A stretch of 64,000 nt of DNA from Candidatus Zixiibacteriota bacterium (GTDB lineage Bacteria; Zixibacteria; MSB-5A5; UBA10806; 4484-95): NCBI GenBank assembly GCA_024231855.1, contig JAAEQD010000381.1, positions 1 to 64,000 of the forward strand. The letters run 5' to 3'. A program made the position numbers and the translations under genes. Each line of letters begins with the position of its first letter. Position 1 is the stretch's first letter. Below the pieces are notes generated by a model. That model made no database searches. It saw nothing but the letters and a program-made list of their open reading frames with translations, and was not told the DNA's origin. Shown in pieces: positions 1 through 5,676 of the stretch.

Positions 1-444
1 ACCCAAACCGGCGATATTTTTTTCATCAGCATAAACACTTAATTTATATAGGCCGCCACCGCCTTCGCTTGAAACTCCAAAAATCGTTGTCCATAAATCC
101 TCGGTGGTTATTTTAATATCAATCGAATCGGCCCCGGCTTGATTGATATCAAACAAGACCTCGCCTATAAAGGGTAGCGCCCGGATATTCCTGATACTTT
201 GATCCAGATTCTCTTTATCGAATGAATCGCCCAACCCGAAAAGGAGTTCGCGTCTAATCACATGCTCTTTAGTGATAACATGAAATTTATTACCCAGTCG
301 ATAGATAAAGTTGCCGTCATGTTCGGTTTGATTATCGAAAACATTCAGCCGGATAATATCGATATTGCGAACGTAAGTTTCAGCCTTGAGAGCGAATGGA
401 TGGAAAATTATCAGTGAAACTATAAAGATAAATATCAACTTCAT
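1..444 (-). CDS. POTRA/Omp85-type outer-membrane protein, partial
   Basis: The first 148 codons of a minus-strand gene that runs off the left edge. Residues 1-21 look like a signal peptide: Lys2, then a hydrophobic stretch ending at LKAETY. After it come POTRA-like segments: strand YVRNIDIIRLNVFD, then HVIRRELLFGLGDSFD, then LDQSIRNIRALPFIGEVLFD, the pattern seen in the periplasmic repeats of BamA/TamA-type assembly factors. No barrel is visible because the gene is cut. The ATG overlaps the purN stop (ATGA, 441-444), so it is the last visible member of the gatA-gatB-purN transcript and probably translationally coupled. Family membership is inferred from pattern only; the substrate and exact role are unknown. 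Confidence 0.72.
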   Translation of the reverse strand, partial: MKLIFIFIVSLIIFHPFALKAETYVRNIDIIRLNVFDNQTEHDGNFIYRLGNKFHVITKEHVIRRELLFGLGDSFDKENLDQSIRNIRALPFIGEVLFDINQAGADSIDIKITTEDLWTTIFGVSSEGGGGLYKLSVYADEKNIAGLG

Positions 445-1022
445 TTTACGAATAATGACACCGCCCGGGGTAATATTTCATGTTCAATTTTCAATACTCG
501 GGCTGCCAGCGTTTCCGGCGAATCATCGGGTTCAACTCGAACTTGTCGCTGAATCAGAATAGATCCATGATCATATTTCTCATCGACCATATGCACGGTC
601 GCTCCTGAATATCTATCACCGGCCTTTAAAACCGCCCTATGGACATTCATGCCATACATCCCTTTACCACCGTATTTTGGCAGAAGCGCGGGGTGAATGT
701 TGATTATCCGGCCATAATATTCGCTAACTACTTCAGATGGTAAAAGTTTCATATAACCGGCCAGGACTATCAGATCGATCTTATGATCAGCTAAGACTTT
801 AATTAGAGCATCCAGGTAATCTCCTTTGTCGGCAAATACTACACTACTCAAGTGATATGTAGCTATGCCAACCTTACTTGCTCTTTTAAGTCCATATGCG
901 CCTGAGTTATTTGAGATTGCCGCCTCAATCCGGGCATCAACCGAACCATCGCTACAAGCATCGATAAGCGATTGCAGGTTTGTTCCGCCGCCGGAAACGA
1001 ATACCGCTATTTTCAACATCAT
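441..1022 (-). CDS. purN: Phosphoribosylglycinamide formyltransferase PurN
   Basis: Transfers a formyl group from 10-formyl-THF to GAR, the third step of purine synthesis, in the cytoplasm. At 193 aa it is close to the usual family length. Visible family signatures: FVSGGGTNLQ at residues 8-17 (phosphate-binding loop), INIHPALLPKYGGKGMYG from about 107, with Asn108 and His110, and VDEKYDHG with Asp151. These match the catalytic Asn-His-Asp triad of the family. Two ATGs lie at the start (1022 and 1019). The gatB stop TGA (1021-1019) overlaps the first, so translation is coupled in either case. It sits between gatB and a POTRA gene in one minus-strand operon. Confidence 0.95.
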   Translation of the reverse strand: MMLKIAVFVSGGGTNLQSLIDACSDGSVDARIEAAISNNSGAYGLKRASKVGIATYHLSSVVFADKGDYLDALIKVLADHKIDLIVLAGYMKLLPSEVVSEYYGRIINIHPALLPKYGGKGMYGMNVHRAVLKAGDRYSGATVHMVDEKYDHGSILIQRQVRVEPDDSPETLAARVLKIEHEILPRAVSLFVK

Positions 1023-2461
1023 TGGCCTTTCGAATACTTTAAGGCTTGAGTTAAAAGCTCTCTGACAATTCCGGGATTAGCCCGGCCGTCTGTTTTGTCC
1101 ATCACCTGGCCCATAAAATAGCCAAAAAGCCTCTCCTTACCGGAAAGGTACATTTTAACATGGTTTTGATTCAACGACAATACATTTTCCACAATCTTTC
1201 CAAGTTGTTTTTTATCGGATATCTGGTTCAGCTTGACGATATTTTCAATTTTCCCGGCTGCTCGGCCCGTAGTTATCATTTGTTTAAACAGATCCTTGGC
1301 AATCCGGCTGGATATTTGACCTGATTTGATAATCTTTATCAATTCACCCAGATTCTCCGGTTTCAACTTAATATGCTCGATATCGGTTTCCTTGATTTCT
1401 CTCAATAATTCGGTCAATATCCAGTTGGCCGAAAGAACCGGGTCGCCGGAATTATTGACAACTTTCTCATAATAGTCCGCCAAATTCGGGGAGGCGATTA
1501 AAGCCCGGGCCTTATCAGCGGTTAATTTATAATCTTTGACAAATCGATCAAGTTTCTCGTCGGGTAACTCGGGCAGGTTACGACTGATCTCATTTATCCA
1601 ATCCAGGCTGACTTCAAGTGGCTTCAGGTCGGGTTCGGGAAAATAACGATAATCATCCATCTCCTCCTTGGCCCTCATCGGCATGGTAATACCGGTTTTC
1701 TCATCCCACAGCATTGTTTGCTGCAAAACTTTGCCGCCGGAACCGATAATTTCCATCTGTTTGAATATTTCATAATCGATTGCTTTTCGGGCAAATTTAA
1801 ATGAATTCATATTTTTTATTTCGCGCCGCGTACTCAAACCGGTATCCCCGGCACGCCTAATCGAGATATTGACATCACAACGTAAGGCGCCCTGATCCAT
1901 ATTGCCGGTGGTAATATCCAGATATTCCGCGATCCGCTTGATTTTATTGAGCAAAGCATAGGCTTCTTCGCCGCTGCCCAAATCCGGTTCAGTGACAATC
2001 TCGATAAGCGGTACCCCACAGCGATTGTAATCGATGAACGAGTGCCGATTATCCATATCGTGAAACGACTTACCCGCTTCCTCCTCGAGATGAATACGGC
2101 TTACGCGGATATTTTTTTCGATATTAGCTTCACCGAGGATATTAATTGAACCATTCTCAGCCAGGGGAAACTCATATTGTGATATTTGATAGCCTTTAGG
2201 GAGGTCGGGATAAAAATAATTTTTTCGGGCGAAAGCGCTTTGACTATTTACATTGCAGTTTAGGGCCAAAGCCATTCTAACCGCGTATTCCACGGCAGCC
2301 CTGTTTAGCGCCGGCAGCGCCCCGGGCAGACCCAGACAAATCGGGCAGACCCGGGAATTCGGTTTCCCACCATATTCGGCGGGGCATTGGCAGAACAGTT
2401 TCGATTCGGTCTTGAGCTGGACATGTATTTCCAGCCCGATAACTCCCTCGTAATCAGCCAT
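1019..2461 (-). CDS. gatB: Asp-tRNA(Asn)/Glu-tRNA(Gln) amidotransferase subunit B
   Basis: Kinase/transamidase subunit that activates Glu-tRNA(Gln) or Asp-tRNA(Asn) and converts it to the amide with ammonia delivered by GatA. At 480 aa it is full length. Signatures: GLEIHVQLKTESKLFC near the N-terminus, ARKNYFYPDLPKGYQISQY, HLEEEAGKS, and DYNRCGVPLIEIVTEPD. The C-terminal part, from about residue 330 (LIASPNLADYYE onward), is the helical YqeY-like tRNA-binding tail. It overlaps gatA by 8 nt and purN by 4 nt. gatC is not next to this pair and was not seen in the window, so it must lie elsewhere. Confidence 0.97.
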   Translation of the reverse strand: MADYEGVIGLEIHVQLKTESKLFCQCPAEYGGKPNSRVCPICLGLPGALPALNRAAVEYAVRMALALNCNVNSQSAFARKNYFYPDLPKGYQISQYEFPLAENGSINILGEANIEKNIRVSRIHLEEEAGKSFHDMDNRHSFIDYNRCGVPLIEIVTEPDLGSGEEAYALLNKIKRIAEYLDITTGNMDQGALRCDVNISIRRAGDTGLSTRREIKNMNSFKFARKAIDYEIFKQMEIIGSGGKVLQQTMLWDEKTGITMPMRAKEEMDDYRYFPEPDLKPLEVSLDWINEISRNLPELPDEKLDRFVKDYKLTADKARALIASPNLADYYEKVVNNSGDPVLSANWILTELLREIKETDIEHIKLKPENLGELIKIIKSGQISSRIAKDLFKQMITTGRAAGKIENIVKLNQISDKKQLGKIVENVLSLNQNHVKMYLSGKERLFGYFMGQVMDKTDGRANPGIVRELLTQALKYSKGQ

Positions 2462-3902
2462 TCGCGATCAGCCTTTCTATATGGTAGGCGCCGCTAAGAA
2501 TGGTTTTCTCACCAAGATAGCGGCCCATGAGTTGTAAACCCACCGGCAGACCCACGTCATCACTACCACAAGGAACGCTGACCGCCGGGATATTAGCCAA
2601 CGGCGCGGTTACGGTATAGATGTCGGATAGATACATCTGGAGAGGGTCATCCAGACGTTCGCCTAATCCAAAGGCGGTCGATGGTGAAGTGGGTGAAAGA
2701 ATCAGGTCGCATTGTTCGAAGGCGCGGCTAAAATCATTCGCGATAGTTTTTCTGGCCTGTAAAGCCCGGCGGTAGTAAGCATCGTAGTAACCTGCCGATA
2801 ACACATATGTGCCCAACAGGATACGACGTTTCACTTCCGGTCCGAATCCCTCGGTGCGAGTATTGAGATACATATCCATCAAGGTTTCCGATTCGGATGA
2901 TCGATGACAGTACAGGACGCCGTCATAACGGGCCAGGTTGGATGAGGCCTCGGCGTTGGCGATAATATAATAAACCGCCAGAGAGTATCCGGCGGACGGC
3001 AATGATATCTCTATTATTTCATTTTTCGATTTCGCCAGTTTTTCCAGAACCATCTCGATTGACTGCCTGACGGCCTTGTCCATTCCACCATCGAAATACT
3101 CTTTGGGAATGCCTATTTTCAAGCTATCTAATCCCTGATCTAAATCTTGGGCATAGTCTTGCGCCGTCTGATCAATCGAGGTAGAATCGCGCTTATCATG
3201 ACCAGCGATTATCGAAAGGATTAGACTCAGATCGGTGATATCTTTGGCGAACGGACCGATTTGATCGAACGATGAGGCAAACGCCACCAGCCCGTAGCGA
3301 GAGACCAGGCCATAGGTTGGCCGAAACCCTGCCAGTCCGCAAAACGAGCCGGGCTGCCGAACCGAGCCGCCGGTATCGGTGCCCAGCGCCAGAGGCGTCA
3401 TACCTGAAGCCACCGCCGCCGCCGAGCCGCCCGATGAGCCGCCGGGGACCCGGCTTGTACCAAGCGGATTTTTCACCGCTCCGAAATGACTGTATTCATT
3501 GGAGGAGCCCATACCGAACTCATCCATGTTGGTCTTGCCGATAATTATCAGACCGGATTTTTTCAGTTTGCTAACGACAGTGGCATCGTACACGGCCGTA
3601 TGATTGGCGAGAATTTTAGAGCCGCAGGTGGTCGACAAGCCCTCGGTCATTATATTATCTTTCAAAGCAATAGGCACGCCGGCTAAAGGTGAAATAATTT
3701 CACCTGCTTGAATCTGTTTATCTATTCCAGATGCCTGTTTGAGGGCGTAATCTCGATCACATTTTATAAATGCGTTGATTTCGGGATTGAGTTTTTCTAT
3801 TCGTTCGAGGAAATAACCTGTTACCTCTACCGATGTGGTTTCGCCGCTGTGAATTTTGGCGGCGATATCACGGGCTTTCATATCGGCGAATTCTAATTGC
3901 AT
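2454..3902 (-). CDS. gatA: Asp-tRNA(Asn)/Glu-tRNA(Gln) amidotransferase subunit A
   Basis: Glutaminase subunit of the GatCAB complex; releases ammonia from glutamine and channels it to GatB. 482 aa. The amidase-signature catalytic residues are all visible: Lys81 in ALKDN, cis-Ser156 in PGGSSGGS, and nucleophile Ser180 in TDTGGSVRQP. Together with gatB this suggests that Gln-tRNA and/or Asn-tRNA is made by the indirect pathway. It is the first gene of the minus-strand operon, with a promoter just upstream (3913-3941). No clear Shine-Dalgarno site precedes the ATG (3902-3900), and the -10 box ends only 10 nt before it, so the 5' leader must be very short. Confidence 0.97.
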   Translation of the reverse strand: MQLEFADMKARDIAAKIHSGETTSVEVTGYFLERIEKLNPEINAFIKCDRDYALKQASGIDKQIQAGEIISPLAGVPIALKDNIMTEGLSTTCGSKILANHTAVYDATVVSKLKKSGLIIIGKTNMDEFGMGSSNEYSHFGAVKNPLGTSRVPGGSSGGSAAAVASGMTPLALGTDTGGSVRQPGSFCGLAGFRPTYGLVSRYGLVAFASSFDQIGPFAKDITDLSLILSIIAGHDKRDSTSIDQTAQDYAQDLDQGLDSLKIGIPKEYFDGGMDKAVRQSIEMVLEKLAKSKNEIIEISLPSAGYSLAVYYIIANAEASSNLARYDGVLYCHRSSESETLMDMYLNTRTEGFGPEVKRRILLGTYVLSAGYYDAYYRRALQARKTIANDFSRAFEQCDLILSPTSPSTAFGLGERLDDPLQMYLSDIYTVTAPLANIPAVSVPCGSDDVGLPVGLQLMGRYLGEKTILSGAYHIERLIANG

Positions 3903-3912
3903 AGGTTTAATG

Positions 3913-3941
3913 ATGGTATATGAGAATTATTAGGATGTCAA
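3913..3941 (-). promoter_or_regulatory. Sigma70-type promoter of gatA
   Basis: On the minus strand TTGACA (3941-3936), a 17-nt spacer and TACCAT (3918-3913) lie upstream of gatA. The -10 box ends 10 nt before the ATG, so the predicted leader is only a few bases. Inferred from consensus alone. Confidence 0.6.
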
Positions 3942-3945
3942 TAAA

Positions 3946-3968
3946 ATCCCGGGCATAAAGCCCGGGAT
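3946..3968 (-). terminator. Intrinsic terminator, probably bidirectional
   Basis: A perfect 9-bp stem ATCCCGGGC / GCCCGGGAT with a 5-nt loop, followed on the minus strand by TTTTATTG. It lies downstream of the small minus-strand genes at 4000-4330. It would end the arsR/mini-gene transcript just before the gatA promoter, whose -35 box begins 5 nt further on. Confidence 0.7.
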
Positions 3969-3999
3969 AAAAAGTCGGCCGGTTGCAAGAGTTTAATTA

Positions 4000-4095
4000 T
4001 TAGTTAACTCTCGGGGCAGTTTTGTGTCGTACCCGGGACTGGTTTAGGCAACCATCGCCACAATGGGCGACTCTGGGAATCGAAAAGCGTTTCAT
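4000..4095 (-). CDS. 31-codon mini-gene, unknown function
   Basis: Not recognised. The ORF encodes a basic 31-residue peptide beginning MKRFSIPRVAHCGDGC and ending in VN. It is supported by a strong Shine-Dalgarno site: AAGGAGG lies just upstream of the ATG (4095-4093) with a 4-5 nt gap. It has two cysteines spaced CGDGC and eight Arg/Lys residues in 31. It lies 64 nt downstream of the Cys-rich mini-gene 4160-4330 on the same strand and ends 32 nt before the hairpin terminator, so it may be the last gene of the arsR unit. It could be a small metal-binding peptide, a leader or a peptide precursor. Only the ORF, its ribosome site and its context are observed. Confidence 0.5.
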   Translation of the reverse strand: MKRFSIPRVAHCGDGCLNQSRVRHKTAPRVN

Positions 4096-4159
4096 CGTAT
4101 CCTCCTTAATTAAAGCTTACAAACATCAAGGCTTTTCAAGCCTCGTTTAAACTGAACGG

Positions 4160-4330
4160 TTATTTTTTCTCCTCTCCTGGCTCGCAACAGCTCATTTTGG
4201 CCCCTTTAGCCGAAATAAACATCGGTATGCAGCCGCAGCCACAAGCCTCTTTCAAGCTTTTTCCGGTAACATCGATTCGGTAGCCCTCATCGGTTTCGGT
4301 AATTTTGACATTTCCAAATTCTTTATCCAT
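4160..4330 (-). CDS. Cys-rich 56-aa protein next to ArsR
   Basis: A short ORF with a strong ribosome site (AGAGGAGGTGAG, about 5-9 nt before the ATG at 4330-4328). The N-terminal half is polar and strand-like (VKITETDEGYRIDVTG). The C-terminal half carries five cysteines as ACGCGC and MSCCEP, a pattern suited to soft-metal or metalloid binding. It starts 87 nt after the arsR stop on the same strand, with an AT-rich operator-like element between them resembling one upstream of arsR. Inference: an ArsR-regulated metal(loid)-binding or chaperone-like peptide. The family is not recognised and function is unproven; the gene itself is likely real. Confidence 0.7.
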   Translation of the reverse strand: MDKEFGNVKITETDEGYRIDVTGKSLKEACGCGCIPMFISAKGAKMSCCEPGEEKK

Positions 4331-4357
4331 CCAACTCACCTCCTCTCTTAAGGTGTT

Positions 4358-4392
4358 ATCTATATATTTATATATGCATATATAACGATATA
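4358..4392. promoter_or_regulatory. AT-rich operator-like element before the Cys-rich mini-gene
   Basis: A run of alternating A/T, TATCTATATATTTATATATG then CATATATAACGATATA, between arsR and the downstream mini-gene. The core TATATATGCATATATA (4369-4384) is a perfect 16-bp palindrome. A similar element (TCTATATATGACTATATG) lies upstream of arsR. ArsR-family repressors commonly bind AT-rich dyads, so this is a candidate site; binding is inferred. Confidence 0.4.
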
Positions 4393-4416
4393 AGTTTCAA
4401 AAAAAAAGCACTTTTT

Positions 4417-4722
4417 TTATTTTTTTTTGTTTTTTCTGACTGTTTTAACCTTTATTTCCAGGCAGTCGCAGAAACCGGAACAGCAATTTTCGACCGATTG
4501 CTTGTTTAAGCTGTAGTATACCTTCTGTTTATCACGTCGGTCGACCACCACTCCGGCTTCTCTAAGGATAGCCAGATGACGGCTGACTGTCGGCTGTGAC
4601 AAGCCGACAGAATCGGCTACATCGTTGACTGTCATCTCCTTATCAGACAAAAGCCTGATAATCCGCAACCTGGATGGATCGCCGAAGGCTTTGAAGTATT
4701 TGCTAAATCGTTTCGTATCCAT
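4417..4722 (-). CDS. ArsR/SmtB-family metal(loid)-responsive repressor
   Basis: 101-aa winged-helix repressor. Residues 5-85 carry the ArsR fold: KAFGDPSRLRIIRLL, then MTVNDVADSVGLSQPTVSRHLAILREAGVV (helix-turn-helix), then the wing DRRDKQKVYYSLN. The C-terminus has a cysteine cluster CCSGFCDC, a likely thiolate sensor site for As(III), Sb(III) or a similar soft metal. The effector cannot be told from sequence. AT-rich dyads lie upstream of it (4771-4802) and upstream of the next gene (4358-4392), suggesting autoregulation and control of the mini-genes. No arsenite pump or reductase is adjacent. The hgcAB operon lies about 9 kb away on the other strand. Confidence 0.9.
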   Translation of the reverse strand: MDTKRFSKYFKAFGDPSRLRIIRLLSDKEMTVNDVADSVGLSQPTVSRHLAILREAGVVVDRRDKQKVYYSLNKQSVENCCSGFCDCLEIKVKTVRKNKKK

Positions 4723-4770
4723 TAATCGTTCATTTCGTCTTACTATTCATTCTCGACATCATTTCGTTTA

Positions 4771-4802
4771 TCTATATATGACTATATGTATATCGATATA
4801 TG
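4771..4802. promoter_or_regulatory. AT-rich operator-like element upstream of arsR
   Basis: TCTATATATGACTATATG followed by TATATCGATATATG, an imperfect dyad about 50-80 bp upstream of the arsR start. It resembles the element at 4358-4392. It is a candidate autoregulatory ArsR site; this is inferred from composition and position. Confidence 0.4.
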
Positions 4803-4849
4803 TTCCCGATGTCAAAATGTTTTTCGGTGATTGTGATTCGATTCGACGT

Positions 4850-5647
4850 TCATTTTCCGAATCCACGATGAAATTTGTACATCGCCAGGCCGGCGGCCAC
4901 CGCCACGTTTAGCGATTCCACATTATCGGATTGCTCGATTCGGAATCTAAAATCCGCCTTTTTTTCGATTTGGGGATTGATACCGGCCGTTTCGCCGCCT
5001 ACAACCAGCACCGGGCGTTTAATCCGCCCCGCTTTTGCCATCGGCTTTTTGGCACTACCGGAAAAAGTTACGATATTGAATTGGCCCGCAAAAAGCTTAA
5101 GAAACTCGCCGGCAGAACTGATCTCGATGATTGGGATCTTAAATAAGCCACCCTGGGTGGCCCTGACAGTTTTTGAATTATATAATTCGGCGCAGTCATT
5201 AAGGCAGATAACCAGATCATAATTAAAGGCGGCGGCGGTTCGGATAATGGTACCGAGATTACCGGGATCGGAGACATTATCGCAGGCGATAATTCGCCTG
5301 GCTTTCTTGATAAGTTTGACCATATCAACACTCGCCGGCTCGGCTTTTATGATTGCCAGTATGCCCTGAGGTGATTGGGATGGCGCGATTTTATCGAATT
5401 TGGACGACTGGCATAAGGCTATCAGCTCGGCAGGCAGATTCAGTTTTTCGATCAAGGCTTGTTTTTCATGCTTAATTACTATTTTCTCGATTTGCCAACC
5501 AGACTCCAGAGCGCTCTGTACCAAATGAGGGCCATCGGCGATAAAAAGACCATTCTTCTTACGATATTTCTTTTGATTAAGAGAGGAATACAGTTTCAGT
5601 TGGTTATTTGTTAATCTCGCTGGATCATTAATTGCAGAATGCTTGAT
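4850..5647 (-). CDS. SpoU/TrmH-family RNA 2'-O-methyltransferase, non-canonical ATC start
   Basis: AdoMet-dependent 2'-O-methyltransferase acting on rRNA or tRNA. SPOUT motifs are visible: CDNVSDPGNLGTIIRTAAAF (motif 1), VLVVGGETAGI (motif 2) and IEQSDNVESLNVAVAAGLAMY (motif 3, the trefoil knot). The first usual start codon in frame is TTG at 5524-5522, but the frame stays open upstream and encodes a good N-terminal substrate-binding segment (SLNQKKYRKKNGLFIADG). GGAGG at 5658-5654 lies exactly 6 nt before an in-frame ATC (5647-5645), so I place the start there, giving 265 aa. No ATG, GTG or TTG exists in frame in that stretch. The exact RNA target is unknown. It is divergent from the patatin gene. 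Confidence 0.82.
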   Translation of the reverse strand: MKHSAINDPARLTNNQLKLYSSLNQKKYRKKNGLFIADGPHLVQSALESGWQIEKIVIKHEKQALIEKLNLPAELIALCQSSKFDKIAPSQSPQGILAIIKAEPASVDMVKLIKKARRIIACDNVSDPGNLGTIIRTAAAFNYDLVICLNDCAELYNSKTVRATQGGLFKIPIIEISSAGEFLKLFAGQFNIVTFSGSAKKPMAKAGRIKRPVLVVGGETAGINPQIEKKADFRFRIEQSDNVESLNVAVAAGLAMYKFHRGFGK

Positions 5648-5671
5648 TTTGCACCTCCAGTTGGATATAAT
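5643..5671 (+). promoter_or_regulatory. Promoter of the patatin-Omp85 gene
   Basis: TTGATT (5643-5648), a 17-nt spacer, then a perfect TATAAT (5666-5671). The first ATG is only 5 nt after the -10 box, so the transcript is probably leaderless. The promoter lies over the 5' end of the divergent methyltransferase gene. Confidence 0.65.
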
Positions 5672-5676
5672 CTGTC

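Noticed and set aside
3272-3896. Plus-strand ORFs inside gatA
   Set aside because: Antisense to a fully conserved gene; no independent support.
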